Assembly (NCBI GenBank): GCA_947259315.1
Contig: CAMYLR010000006.1
Coordinates: 1-64,000 of the forward strand
Reading direction: 5' to 3'
DNA: 64,000 nucleotides
Source: an uncultured Gemmatimonadales bacterium
GTDB lineage: Bacteria; Gemmatimonadota; Gemmatimonadetes; JACCXV01; JAHWKZ01
Notes under the pieces: model-generated
Databases searched by the model: none
Told to the model about the DNA's origin: nothing
The model's input: the letters and a program-made list of their open reading frames with translations, nothing else
Made by a program: the position numbers and the translations under genes
Shown here: positions 41,163 to 50,326 of the stretch, in pieces
How positions within the stretch are numbered: position 1 is the first letter of the stretch
Layout of the letters: each line of letters begins with the position of its first letter

Positions 41163-42743
41163 TCAACTCCCCCGGCCGAACAGCTGATCCAATTCGTCGA
41201 CTCGCAAGATCGCCGTAACCACGAAATAGACCGCCGCTACACCGACGTAAAGCGCGAGTGAGGCACCGATTCGCTCTCCGAGCTGCCACGCCGACCATCG
41301 ATCCATGATCGACAGGTACGGCATCACGCCAACAAGCCCGGCAACCATCGCCGCGGTAAGCATCCGCGTCACCGCGTGCCAGGTCTGAGAGTCAAACAAC
41401 CCACCCCAGCTCCGCCTGAGCAAAACACCTAGTGTCACTGCATTTGCGATCGCCGCCGATGCGGTCGCCAAACCGATACCTGGCAAGCCGATCGTCCATG
41501 CCAAACCGATGCCCAGGGCCGCATTCAAGAACAGCGCTCCCACCGCGACCCGGACCGGGGTTCGGGTGTCCTGAAAAGCGTAGAACGCGGTTGCGAGCAG
41601 CCGCACGGAACCGTACGCGACGAGCCCCGCCGCGTAGGCTGCGAGGACCCAGGTGACGGCGTTCGTATCGTCAGCGACAAACCGTCCGCGCTCAAACACC
41701 AAACTGACCGCCGGTCGGCCAAAGGCGACCAGCCCAACACTCGCCGGCAGCATGAGAAACATCATCCGTCGCCAAGAGCTGGCGAGTTCACTTCGGACAA
41801 CATCGATCGACTGCCCTACCGAGTCGTGCGCCAGGGTCGGCAGCGCGACTTGGGCGATCGCCACACCGAACAACGAAAGCGGCAGCAAGTAGAGGCGTTG
41901 CGCGTACGCCAACGTGGCTACCCCCGCGTCGGTAAGAAACGAGGCGATCTGGATATCGATGAGTGTTGACAACTGCGCCACTCCTGTGCCGATCATCATC
42001 GGCGCGAACAGCGCAACCACTCGTTGCACGCCGGGTTCGCGCCAGCCGGTGCGCGGGCGAAGCGTACCCAAAACGACACGGGTTGTCGGCAATTGCACTA
42101 GCAGTTGGACGAGGCTGCCGGCCACGACACCCCAGGCCAATATGTAGATCGGCTCCATCTCGACTCGACCCACGAAAGCGATGAGCGCACCCGCCGAAAT
42201 CACCGACCAAAACAGCGGCGCGAAATTGGGCCAGAAGAAGCGACCATTGACATGCAGGATTCCCATGCACCACGCGCCGGCGACCAAGAACGCGACGGTC
42301 GGAAACAGGATCCTCACGAGTCTTTCGACGAGCGATCGCAGCTCGGGGCTGAAACCTGGTGCAACCACCCATGCCAGCGCCGGTGCAGCGATCATCCCGG
42401 CCAGGGTGATCAATCCGACGGTCAGCAGCAGCAACCCGAGTACGCTCTGCGCGAGCCGTCTCGCCTCGCCCGGATCGGCCACGCGCATTCGCTCCGCCAG
42501 GACCGGGATCAGGGATGCCGACAAGTTCCCCTCGCCGAGCAGAACGCGAACCAGGTTGGGGAGCTTGTAGGCTGCCACAAACGCCGAGTAGGTCGCAGCC
42601 CGCCCGAAGAAGTATGCGATTACCTGTTCACGAACGAGTCCGAAGAGGCGGCTCACGCCGATCCCGAACATCACGATCATCGTGGCGCGGCCAGAAGATG
42701 GTCGGCGGATCGGAGCGGGTGCGCCGGGGCGCGGGCTCGTCAC
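41163..42743 (-). CDS. murJ: Lipid II flippase MurJ
   Basis: 526 aa from GTG at 42743. Around 14 transmembrane helices. MviN motifs: MIVMFGIGVSRLFGLVREQVIAYFFGRAATYSAFVAAYKLPNLVRVLLGEGNLSASLIPV at the N-terminus and several conserved Arg (SRLFGLVRE, RRMMF..). Flips lipid-linked peptidoglycan precursor in family members. It is followed by the channel gene 2 nt later. Translation starts 10 nt after the stop of a 69-aa orphan, so the small gene may be coupled. Confidence 0.93.
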   Translation of the reverse strand: MTSPRPGAPAPIRRPSSGRATMIVMFGIGVSRLFGLVREQVIAYFFGRAATYSAFVAAYKLPNLVRVLLGEGNLSASLIPVLAERMRVADPGEARRLAQSVLGLLLLTVGLITLAGMIAAPALAWVVAPGFSPELRSLVERLVRILFPTVAFLVAGAWCMGILHVNGRFFWPNFAPLFWSVISAGALIAFVGRVEMEPIYILAWGVVAGSLVQLLVQLPTTRVVLGTLRPRTGWREPGVQRVVALFAPMMIGTGVAQLSTLIDIQIASFLTDAGVATLAYAQRLYLLPLSLFGVAIAQVALPTLAHDSVGQSIDVVRSELASSWRRMMFLMLPASVGLVAFGRPAVSLVFERGRFVADDTNAVTWVLAAYAAGLVAYGSVRLLATAFYAFQDTRTPVRVAVGALFLNAALGIGLAWTIGLPGIGLATASAAIANAVTLGVLLRRSWGGLFDSQTWHAVTRMLTAAMVAGLVGVMPYLSIMDRWSAWQLGERIGASLALYVGVAAVYFVVTAILRVDELDQLFGRGS

Positions 42744-42753
42744 CTCGGACGAG

Positions 42754-42963
42754 TCACGCGCCGGCGTCGTGCGCCAGGCGGCTGGCGATCAACGCAAACT
42801 CCCGCGCCAGTCGGCGCCGGTCGACCGGCGTCAGCGTAGGATCGTCGGGATAGCGCCGAACGTACTCCTCGAGAAGCTCGCGCTCCTCGTGGTTGAGATC
42901 GATTGAAGAATCGTTCAACCACCGCATCGCGAGCTCAAGCTTGGTTGACCCGGGGCCGGCCAT
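42754..42963 (-). CDS. Small helical protein upstream of murJ (69 aa), unknown
   Basis: Not recognised. 69 aa if the second Met is used (42963; first is 6 nt further). It is predicted mostly helical, highly charged: KLELAMRWLNDSSIDLNHEERELLEEYVRRYPDDPTLTPVDRRRLAREFALIASRLAHD. No signal, TM segment or metal motif. The codon pattern is like its neighbours, and it ends 10 nt before the murJ start, so it is likely translated. The gene is the first of the 43-kb leftward run, divergent from the sigma-54 operon. Could be a regulator or partner of MurJ; unproved. Confidence 0.55.
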   Translation of the reverse strand: MAGPGSTKLELAMRWLNDSSIDLNHEERELLEEYVRRYPDDPTLTPVDRRRLAREFALIASRLAHDAGA

Positions 42964-43022
42964 CACCAACGCAAGATAGCGGACATGCCACCCACTCGAC
43001 AGCCGGTGAATCCCGATCGTGG

Positions 43023-43061
43023 GTGCAGCCCGAAGGCTGCGCTGGTGCTCCGCGGCTGCAC
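43023..43061 (+). promoter_or_regulatory. Candidate activator-binding dyads upstream of sigma-54 promoter
   Basis: GTGCAGCC at 43023-43030 is repeated in inverse as GGCTGC (43035-43040, perfect 6-bp stem with 4-nt spacer) and as GGCTGCAC (43054-43061). They are centred about 100-110 bp before the predicted start of the sigma-54 promoter, the usual range for NtrC-type upstream activating sequences. A hairpin in the divergent transcript is the alternative. Confidence 0.4.
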
Positions 43062-43116
43062 TTTTCGCGTAATCGTGAACGTGCTAACCAGTTGATAAAC
43101 AAGCACTTGAGAATTC

Positions 43117-43132
43117 AGGCACGAGCATTGCT
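43117..43132 (+). promoter_or_regulatory. Sigma-54 (-24/-12) promoter of the receptor/two-component/hpn operon
   Basis: Sequence AGGCACGAGCATTGCT: GG at 43118-43119 and GC at 43130-43131, 12 nt apart; only the first base differs from TGGCACG-N4-TTGCT. Predicted start about 43143, 42 nt before the ATG of the TPR-TonB receptor. The operon encodes an NtrC-type activator with GAFTGA, supporting the assignment. Confidence 0.7.
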
Positions 43133-43184
43133 TAGGGCCGTGGCAGAACCACGCAAGAGCCACGACTCCAACCGTGAGGAAGAC

Positions 43185-45773
43185 ATGAGCAAACCGTTCA
43201 GTGCCACCACCGCCGTGATGATGCTGGTGCTATTCTCGGCGGTCAACGTGAACGCCCAACGCGATGCGAACGCAGCATTCGCTTCACTCGATGCGTGCGC
43301 CGCTGCCGCAGAGGCCGAGGACGAGTCGAACGCCATCACCCTCGCCGATCAGGCTGAAGAACAGTTCCAGGGTTGGCTCAAGCTCGAACCAGACAGCCCT
43401 GATGCGCGAACTGGATTGGCTCGCGTCATGCTTCAATGTCGCGTCCCGTTTCTCGCGCTCATGGAGCAGGGAGCGTTGTCAGCCCAGGCGACAGGTATTC
43501 TCCGCGAGGCGCTCGAGCTCGACTCGACCCACTGGGGTGCCCGCTACACGCTAGCCCTCAACTTCTACTACTCACCAGAGTTCCTGGGCCTAACACGCGA
43601 CGCGATTCGGGAGTTCGAGACGCTCCTCGAGCAACAGGGGACACGTACGGACGATCCTCAGATGGCGGGCCCATTTGCCTACCTCGGTGATCTCTACTTG
43701 CGAGAGAAACGGACGGAAGACGCACATGAAGTGTGGCATCGAGGGGCCCAGCTTTTCCCCGCCGACGACCAACTCCGGGAACGGCTCGATGGGATCGCCG
43801 GCGGTAGCAAGACCGGCAATGAGGCAGACGAGAGCGATCGGAGGGTGGGTGCGGCTGATGCCGCGCCCACGGCCGGAGACGCGACAAGACCCGAGATCGA
43901 TTACGAGGCCGATCCGCTCCTAGTGCAGGTCGAGAGCGGCTACCAGATGGAGGATACTCGTAGCCAAGCGACGTTGAGCCGCCTGGATGTGTACATGACA
44001 CCCGGTGGCGCGGCGGACATCCTCCAGGTCTTCCAGACACTGCCCGGGGTGACTCGCGCTTCGGAGGGTAGCGAGCTGTACGTTCGGGGTGGCGATCCGG
44101 CGGAGACGCCGGTCTACGTCGAAGGTGGTCGACTACTCTACTCCGGTGTGTTCGAGACCTTCAACGGCAGTGTGTTCGGGATTCTCGACCCCTCGGTGCT
44201 CCGCAAAGCGTACTTCTCGAGCGGCGGCTTCTCGGCGCGCTACGGGAATGCGCTCTCCGGCGTCGTCGATCTCGAAACCGACCGCCGGCCGACCGTATCG
44301 ACGTGGCGAGCGGGCGTCAATTTCGCGGGCGGCGGAGCCACGTTGCGGAAGCCGATCTCGAAGCGAGCCGGCGCTTGGGCCTCGCTGCGGTTTACAGAGA
44401 CCTCTCTTCTGCTTCGGCTCCACGACCAGGCGAACGACTATCAGTCGTTCCCCCGGTCGCTGGAAGGCGTGGCGAGCTGGGTCTACGAACCGCGGCCGGG
44501 GATCGAGCTGAAGGCGCTCGCGCTCGGACAAACCGACACTGCTGATCGCATCATCGACGCCATCGGGTATCGCGGAGCCTTTGGGGTCAGCGGTCGCACA
44601 GCGCTGGGTCTATTCTCAGCTCGGGTGCTACGAGACGACGCCGACGCAGCCTTCCACACGACCGTCTCGTGGACAGAACACAAGAGCGATTTCGAGTTTG
44701 GGGCGCTTGATCGTGATCGCTCCGACCGGAGCCTCGCTATTCGTGTCGCCGGTGATATCGCCCCTGGTCTGCGAAACCACCTTCGCGCCGGATTCGAGGC
44801 GACCCGCCTGTCTACAACCGAGCGTGGCCGTGTGCCCACGACCGAACAGCTGGCGCCTGGGTCACCGACCGAAGCCCTACCGGGGGTAGACGATAAGAGC
44901 CATCACCTGGGCACCTTTGTCGAGAACGAGTTTCGACCGGTGCCCGCCCTCGGACTGACGGTTGGGGCCCGCATCGACCGCCTCCCTGGCGAGAATTCCT
45001 GGACGGTGGATCCGAGATTTGCGTTCGCATACCGGATCGGAGATTGGACGTGGCGGTTGGGTGCGGGCGAGTTTCAACAAGGTCGCTGGCGCGTGGGGTA
45101 CGATCTTCCCGATGGCGGCGCACCCGCAGGAACACCCCGCCGGGCGCGGCATTACGCCGGCGGCCTCGAACACGACGGGAACTTGTACGCCAAAGTGGAG
45201 GCCTATCGCAAAGAGTACGACCGCTACGTCCCGGATGGCGACGGGCCGCCGATCGATGCCGGCAAAGCCACAGGGGTCGACCTGCTAGCCAAATGGATCG
45301 GGAGCGAACACTGGGACGGCTGGGTTAGCTATTCGTATCTAAGGAGTCGCGTGGAACTGGTCGACGGTCGCACGGTCTCCGCAGAGTACGACATACCACA
45401 CACGCTAACCGCTGTGGGCCAGGTCTATTCTGGCTCCTGGAAGCTCGGCGTCACCGCTCGCTACGCGACAGGTCGACCGTTCACGCCGATTCTCGGCGCG
45501 CAGGATCAGGGCAACCGCGACGGGTTCCCCGAGCCCCTGTATGGCGAACCGTCCGGCGCGCGTCTCGACGACTATTTTCGACTTGACGCCCGTATAACAC
45601 GCTTCGTCAGCCTCTCCAGCGGTCTGCTGGTAGTATACCTCGAGTTGCTCAACGTCTTGGATCGCGACAACGTTTCGAGCATCGTGTACGATGCGAAGTT
45701 CGAGAACCCGCGGCCGGTCGAATCGATCTTCGCCCAACGCACCGCGGTCGCTGGGATTGAGCTCCAGTTCTGA
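43185..45773 (+). CDS. TonB-dependent receptor with N-terminal TPR-like domain
   Basis: 862 aa from ATG at 43185 with SD-like GAGGAAG; a longer frame to 42903 runs through the promoter and is rejected. Signal peptide to about 24 (VLFSAVNVNAQ). Residues about 30-200 are TPR-like helical repeats (ADQAEEQFQGWLKLEPDSPDARTGLARV, LREALELDSTHWGARYTLALNFYY, AYLGDLYLREKRTEDAHEVWHRGAQLFPADDQL) where other receptors carry a carboxypeptidase-regulatory domain. Then an acidic linker, a plug domain (about 270-370: GGAADILQVFQTLPGVTRASEGSELYVRGGDPAETPVYVEG), and the barrel, ending in IELQF. First gene of the sigma-54 operon. Ligand unknown; a signalling role with the adjacent two-component system is inference. 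Confidence 0.85.
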   Translation: MSKPFSATTAVMMLVLFSAVNVNAQRDANAAFASLDACAAAAEAEDESNAITLADQAEEQFQGWLKLEPDSPDARTGLARVMLQCRVPFLALMEQGALSAQATGILREALELDSTHWGARYTLALNFYYSPEFLGLTRDAIREFETLLEQQGTRTDDPQMAGPFAYLGDLYLREKRTEDAHEVWHRGAQLFPADDQLRERLDGIAGGSKTGNEADESDRRVGAADAAPTAGDATRPEIDYEADPLLVQVESGYQMEDTRSQATLSRLDVYMTPGGAADILQVFQTLPGVTRASEGSELYVRGGDPAETPVYVEGGRLLYSGVFETFNGSVFGILDPSVLRKAYFSSGGFSARYGNALSGVVDLETDRRPTVSTWRAGVNFAGGGATLRKPISKRAGAWASLRFTETSLLLRLHDQANDYQSFPRSLEGVASWVYEPRPGIELKALALGQTDTADRIIDAIGYRGAFGVSGRTALGLFSARVLRDDADAAFHTTVSWTEHKSDFEFGALDRDRSDRSLAIRVAGDIAPGLRNHLRAGFEATRLSTTERGRVPTTEQLAPGSPTEALPGVDDKSHHLGTFVENEFRPVPALGLTVGARIDRLPGENSWTVDPRFAFAYRIGDWTWRLGAGEFQQGRWRVGYDLPDGGAPAGTPRRARHYAGGLEHDGNLYAKVEAYRKEYDRYVPDGDGPPIDAGKATGVDLLAKWIGSEHWDGWVSYSYLRSRVELVDGRTVSAEYDIPHTLTAVGQVYSGSWKLGVTARYATGRPFTPILGAQDQGNRDGFPEPLYGEPSGARLDDYFRLDARITRFVSLSSGLLVVYLELLNVLDRDNVSSIVYDAKFENPRPVESIFAQRTAVAGIELQF

Positions 45774-45815
45774 TGCCAAACCACTCTAGCCTTGGGATCC
45801 ACGCCGTACGCTGAG

Positions 45816-47189
45816 ATGGAGTACCCAGTCGCCACCGCCATCACGTTCTTTGCACTGGGCGTCAACTTTCTTGGCGGGGTGGTCCTGTTCCTGCTCAACC
45901 CCCAGAGCCGAAGCGTGCGGTGGTTCATGCCGTTCCTGTTAACGATTCTGCTCTGGCTTTTCGGTCAGGGATGGGCGTTGCTCACTGGGACCCTCGGGCC
46001 GATCGCCGACGTATTCATCGTCGGCATCCATTTAATGCCCGGCTTCTTTCTCATGTTCGCCCTCGCTGACGGCTACAATTGGGGCTTTCCGAAGATCCTC
46101 GCTCCGCTCGCGATCGGCTCGTTGTTGCTGCCACGAGTCTACGGGGTCGAGTTGGACCAGTTTTCAGATCCCGTTCAGCTCGCCTGGCAGGTTGGTGGTT
46201 GGGGTCTTGGATCTGTGGTCATGGCTAGGTGCGGCCTGCGGCACCGGTTGACCGCTGGGACCGGCAGTCTCTACCAACGACTCGTATCCTTGATACTGCT
46301 GCTCATCGCTCCGCTCGTTGTGGTCGGCGGAGTCGTCGTGGGTGCCGAGTTCTTCTTGTACACGATGCCCCTGCTTACGGTCATGCTTCATGTCTTATTG
46401 TTTGTCGGGGTCGTCTTCTGGCGGTTCTACGACATCGAGGTGCGGGCAGCCCGGAGCGGCGAGATCGCCACTCAAGCCGCCGAGCTCGAGCGCATGGCGG
46501 TAGTCGGCGAGCTAACCGCCTCATTCGCTCACGAAGTACGCAACCCGCTGACGGGGGTTCGTTCATTGGCCCAGCGACTGGCTGAGGAGGACATCGCCGA
46601 TGACAGCCGACGCCGCTACGCTGGCGTGATCGTGCGCGAGGTCGAGCGCGTAGAACAGATCGTCGCTCAGCTGCTGGGCGTAGCGCGGCGACGCAAAACT
46701 CGATCCGAGAGCGGGGCTGTGACCCAGCTGGAGCCGTTGTTCGAGGATCTTCGGCTTCTGCTCGGGTCGCGGGCATCAAAGTCGGGGGTGTCGCTCAACG
46801 TCGACCCCGCAGGACTCGCGGTCAGGGCAGCACGGGAACACGTCGCGCAGGCTCTGCTGAACCTCCTCCTCAACGCGATCGATCACTCCCCACCCCAGGG
46901 CCGCGTCGAGTTGGCGGCCGAGCAGGTGAACGGCGCTGACACCATCACCATCTACGTCCGAGACGAGGGACCCGGAATTCCCCAAGCCGATCGCAAGCGG
47001 ATCTTCGAGCCCCTGTACAGCAGCGCCGAAGGAACCGGTCTCGGTCTATCAGTGGTTCGTCGTCTCGCCGTCGACCTCGGTTGGGAGGTCGAGATCGGTG
47101 AAGCAACCGGCGGAGGAGCCGAGTTTCGATTGTTGATCCCGTCCCCTGCAAAGCCGATTGCAGCGGTGGATCCCCAGCCGACGTCGTGA
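45816..47189 (+). CDS. Membrane sensor histidine kinase
   Basis: 457 aa from ATG at 45816; a TTG 24 nt upstream gives 465 aa. N-terminal part has about seven transmembrane helices (ITFFALGVNFLGGVVLFLL to LLTVMLHVLLFVGVVFW), no periplasmic domain of size. Then a short coiled segment, H-box FAHEVRNPLTGVRSLAQRL (phospho-His), N-box LLNLLLNAIDHSP, G1 DEGPGIP, F/G2 EGTGLGLSVVRRL. Presumably phosphorylates the NtrC-type regulator whose start overlaps its stop by 4 nt. The sensed signal is unknown; a membrane or lipid-state signal would fit the hpn genes. Confidence 0.9.
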   Translation: MEYPVATAITFFALGVNFLGGVVLFLLNPQSRSVRWFMPFLLTILLWLFGQGWALLTGTLGPIADVFIVGIHLMPGFFLMFALADGYNWGFPKILAPLAIGSLLLPRVYGVELDQFSDPVQLAWQVGGWGLGSVVMARCGLRHRLTAGTGSLYQRLVSLILLLIAPLVVVGGVVVGAEFFLYTMPLLTVMLHVLLFVGVVFWRFYDIEVRAARSGEIATQAAELERMAVVGELTASFAHEVRNPLTGVRSLAQRLAEEDIADDSRRRYAGVIVREVERVEQIVAQLLGVARRRKTRSESGAVTQLEPLFEDLRLLLGSRASKSGVSLNVDPAGLAVRAAREHVAQALLNLLLNAIDHSPPQGRVELAAEQVNGADTITIYVRDEGPGIPQADRKRIFEPLYSSAEGTGLGLSVVRRLAVDLGWEVEIGEATGGGAEFRLLIPSPAKPIAAVDPQPTS

Positions 47190-48553
47190 GAATCCTCATC
47201 GTCGACGACGAACCGGCGATCCGACTCGCGCTACTCGAGATCGTCGAAGCCGCCGGACACACCGGCCGAGAAGCCCCTGACGGCGCTACGGCCTTGGCCG
47301 CTCTCGACGGGCAATCGGCTGACCTCATCCTCGCCGATCTGCGAATGCCCGGCATCGACGGGCTCGAGCTACTGGACCGAGTCAAGGAGAAGCATCCCGA
47401 CACGCTATTTGTCTTGATCACCGCGTTGGGCGACGAGCGAACGGCGGTCAGAGCGCTCAAGGCCGGTGCGTACGACTACGTCCCAAAACCGTTTGACAAC
47501 GAGGAAATCCGATCGATCCTGGAGCGCGCTTGGGAAGTGCTCTCGCTGCGAGCCGAGAATCGGAGACTGCGTGAGGAGATCGCGACCGAGTACCGGGGCA
47601 TGATCGGTGATTCCCCGGCGATGCGGGAAACGGCGGCCTTCATCAAGCGGGTCGGCCCGACCGATGTAACCGTGCTCATCACCGGCGAGAGCGGCACCGG
47701 AAAGGAACTCGCCGCACGCGCCATTCATGCCGAGAGTCAGCGCCGGGGAGAACCCTTCATCCCACTCAACTGCTCTGCCCTCCCGGGGGAGTTGATCGAG
47801 AGCGAGCTCTTCGGTCATGCGCGAGGCGCATTCACAGGAGCGGATCGTGACCACGATGGTCTCTTTGCAGCTGCTCATCGCGGAACCCTCTTTCTGGACG
47901 AAGTCGGCGATTTGGCTCTGGCGGCTCAGGCGAAACTTCTTCGGGCACTCGAGGAGGGTTGCGTCACTCCGGTTGGCTCGACGACTTCGAGACCGGTCGA
48001 TGTGCGGTTGCTGGCAGCCACCCATCGTCCGCTCGCCTCGATGGTTGACGATGGCGCCTTCAGGCAAGACCTGATGTTTCGACTTCAGGTCGTTGAGCTC
48101 GCTTTGCCTCCACTTCGTGAGCGGCGCCAGGACATCTCTGTCTTGAGCTTGCACTTCATCGCTGAGCTCGCAGAGCGACATGGTCGTTCGGCTCGCCCGC
48201 TGAGCGATCAGGCTAAGCGAGTGCTGACGGCGTACGACTGGCCCGGTAATGTCCGCGAGTTGCGGAATGTCCTCGAGCGAGCGGTTCTGTTGAGCGACAC
48301 GGAAACGATCGAAGTCAGTGATCTGCCCGAAGCACTGACCACCAGCGAAGGACCTTTGCGACCGGTTGATGCAGCTATCGCCGAGTACCCGTACCATGAG
48401 GCGCGCGATCGCGCGTTGGCCGCATTCGAGCGGTCGTTCCTAGGCGCGGCGTTGGAACGCCACGGAGGCAATGTGTCGGCGACCGCGCGCTCTCTCGGGT
48501 TGCATCGGCAATCGCTCCAGAAGATGATGCGCCGACTCGACCTCACGCGCTAA
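47186..48553 (+). CDS. Sigma-54-dependent NtrC-family response regulator
   Basis: 455 aa from GTG at 47186. Receiver domain with phospho-acceptor Asp in LILADLRMPGIDGLELL (about 51) and Lys in YVPKPFDNEEI; AAA+ domain with Walker A ITGESGTGKELAARAIH, GAFTGA loop in ARGAFTGADRDHDGLF, Walker B GTLFLDEVGDLAL, Arg-finger region MFRLQVVELALPPLRERRQDI; Fis-type HTH at the end (HGGNVSATARSLGLHRQSLQKMMRRL). It is complete for activating RpoN-RNA polymerase. It shares the operon with its kinase and lies 22 nt before hpnC. It probably activates its own promoter at 43117. Confidence 0.95.
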   Translation: MRILIVDDEPAIRLALLEIVEAAGHTGREAPDGATALAALDGQSADLILADLRMPGIDGLELLDRVKEKHPDTLFVLITALGDERTAVRALKAGAYDYVPKPFDNEEIRSILERAWEVLSLRAENRRLREEIATEYRGMIGDSPAMRETAAFIKRVGPTDVTVLITGESGTGKELAARAIHAESQRRGEPFIPLNCSALPGELIESELFGHARGAFTGADRDHDGLFAAAHRGTLFLDEVGDLALAAQAKLLRALEEGCVTPVGSTTSRPVDVRLLAATHRPLASMVDDGAFRQDLMFRLQVVELALPPLRERRQDISVLSLHFIAELAERHGRSARPLSDQAKRVLTAYDWPGNVRELRNVLERAVLLSDTETIEVSDLPEALTTSEGPLRPVDAAIAEYPYHEARDRALAAFERSFLGAALERHGGNVSATARSLGLHRQSLQKMMRRLDLTR

Positions 48554-48575
48554 TGCTCTAGGTTCTGCCGCCAGC

Positions 48576-49457
48576 ATGAGCTCCCTGTCTGATGCCCAGG
48601 CCGCGTGCTTTGAGCTCGCCCGCACCCATTACGAGAACTTCCCGGTCCGGTCTGCGCTGCTCAACAGACCCGAGCGAGAGGATCTGGCAGCGATCTACGC
48701 GTTCTGTCGTACGACCGACGATCTCGGTGACGAGTTTCCGGGCGACCGCGTCGCAGCACTCGATGCGTGGGAGACGGCAGTTACATCCGCGTTAGCGGGT
48801 CAACCACCGGCCGATGAACCCGTTCTCGTAGCGCTAAGCCAGACCACCAGCCGGCGCGAGATACCACCCGACCTCTTTCTGAGGATCGTCGAGGCCAATC
48901 GTCGCGACCAAACCGTGCACAGTTACGCCGACGCGGATGCGTTGCTCGAGTACTGCAGCTACAGCGCTACGCCCGTCGGTCGGATGGTCCTGACGGTAAT
49001 CGATCATGGGCAGGGACAAGAACCGCTCTCGGACGCGACATGCATCGGGCTCCAGCTGGCGAACTTCTGGCAGGACTTGAGACGCGACTGGGATAAGGGT
49101 CGCTGCTACCTGCCGCTCGACGCCTGCGCCCGACACGGGGTGGATCCCAGCGTGGAGCTCGGTCGCGCGACCGCCTCGCCGGCGCTTATCGATCTGGTAG
49201 AAGAGCAGGTCGAATCCGCGCGCCGGTGGCTGCAGAAGGGGTGGTCGTTAGCTGACGCGCTGCCCGTCCGGTGGCGGCCCATCGTCCGCGGTTTTACACG
49301 CGGCGGATGGGCGATCTGCGACGCGATCGAAGCTCGCGGGTTCGATACCCTGCGTGATCGACCGGTCGTTTCTCGCAGAGCGCGGACAGCCATCATCATC
49401 AACGAAATGCTTCGGGCCCCGCGTCGCAGCGTTCGACTCAACACGACACGATCATGA
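48576..49457 (+). CDS. hpnC: Squalene synthase HpnC
   Basis: 293 aa. Phytoene/squalene synthase fold: first Asp-rich motif IYAFCRTTDDLGDEFPGD, SATPVGRMVL, second motif LQLANFWQDLRRDWDKGRCYLPLD. In the HpnCDE pathway HpnD makes presqualene diphosphate and HpnC converts it to hydroxysqualene, which HpnE reduces. Gene order C-D-E as in other hopanoid/squalene bacteria. It follows the NtrC-type gene by 22 nt and overlaps hpnD by 4 nt. shc (cyclase) is not in the window. Confidence 0.92.
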   Translation: MSSLSDAQAACFELARTHYENFPVRSALLNRPEREDLAAIYAFCRTTDDLGDEFPGDRVAALDAWETAVTSALAGQPPADEPVLVALSQTTSRREIPPDLFLRIVEANRRDQTVHSYADADALLEYCSYSATPVGRMVLTVIDHGQGQEPLSDATCIGLQLANFWQDLRRDWDKGRCYLPLDACARHGVDPSVELGRATASPALIDLVEEQVESARRWLQKGWSLADALPVRWRPIVRGFTRGGWAICDAIEARGFDTLRDRPVVSRRARTAIIINEMLRAPRRSVRLNTTRS

Positions 49458-50326
49458 GCGCGATCACCATGACACCGATCGTGGCCGCCGGGTACGAGGC
49501 GTGTGAGGCCGACACGCGTCGATGGGCGCACAATTTTGGACTTGGTATCCGACTGTTGCCCCCCACGCGGCGGCGCGCGCTGTCAGCCGTTTACTGGTTT
49601 AGCCAGCGCGCGGATCAAGCTGTTGATAGCGATGGTACGCGGGAGGAGAAAGAGCAGCGTCTGGAAGCGCTGCGCGGTGCGCTCGAGCAGTCGGTGACCG
49701 GTGAGCCACCCGACCCACGGTGGGCCGCGCTCGCCCACGCGACCGACAGATTCGAGATCCCACCCGAGTTGTACCGGCAACTCCTCGATGGCGGCGCCAG
49801 CGATCTCGACCCGCGCACGTTCGAGGATTGGGAGGCGGTGCTCGGTTACTGTTACAGCGTGGCCAGCGTGGTCGGCCTGATCGCACTCAGAATCTTTGGC
49901 GGGAGTGGCCGCGAGTCGGCCGCCGCAGCCGAGGAGATTGGATACGCACTCCAGCTCACTAACATTTTGCGCGACGTGCGCGACGATGCCGGCAACGGCC
50001 GATGGTATCTGCCGCTCGAGGAGAGCGATCGGTTTGGCGTCACTGCTGCTGCTGTCGCGCAGGGTCGCGCGGAATCCGGATTTGACGCGCTGGTACACTC
50101 CGTTACCGAGCGGACACGGCGATACTACAGCGCCGGACCGCGGCTCTATCGGCGTCTACCGCGTTCGACCCGAGCCTGTCCAGCGGCTCTGGTCGGTGTT
50201 TACCGGGGTTTGCTCGAGCGGATCGCGGCCGATCCCAAGTCCACGCTTCGCGGCGAAGTACGGCTCGCGGGCACATCCAAGCTTCGCTCTGGTCTGGGGT
50301 CGGCAGCAGCGGCCATGTTCTCTTGA
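49454..50326 (+). CDS. hpnD: Presqualene diphosphate synthase HpnD
   Basis: 290 aa, same superfamily. First Asp motif VYWFSQRADQAVDSDG, where most members have DDxxD (here DQAVD, so one Asp is replaced); second motif LQLTNILRDVRDDAGNGRWYLPLEE intact. Condenses two farnesyl diphosphates. Full length. The ACPAALVGVYRGLLERIA C-terminal block is typical. Overlaps hpnC and hpnE starts by 4 nt each. Confidence 0.9.
   Translation: MSAITMTPIVAAGYEACEADTRRWAHNFGLGIRLLPPTRRRALSAVYWFSQRADQAVDSDGTREEKEQRLEALRGALEQSVTGEPPDPRWAALAHATDRFEIPPELYRQLLDGGASDLDPRTFEDWEAVLGYCYSVASVVGLIALRIFGGSGRESAAAAEEIGYALQLTNILRDVRDDAGNGRWYLPLEESDRFGVTAAAVAQGRAESGFDALVHSVTERTRRYYSAGPRLYRRLPRSTRACPAALVGVYRGLLERIAADPKSTLRGEVRLAGTSKLRSGLGSAAAAMFS

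Noticed and set aside
42903-43184. N-terminal extension of the TonB receptor to an earlier start
   Set aside because: It would run through the sigma-54 promoter and has no signal peptide; the ATG at 43185 has an SD and a signal peptide.
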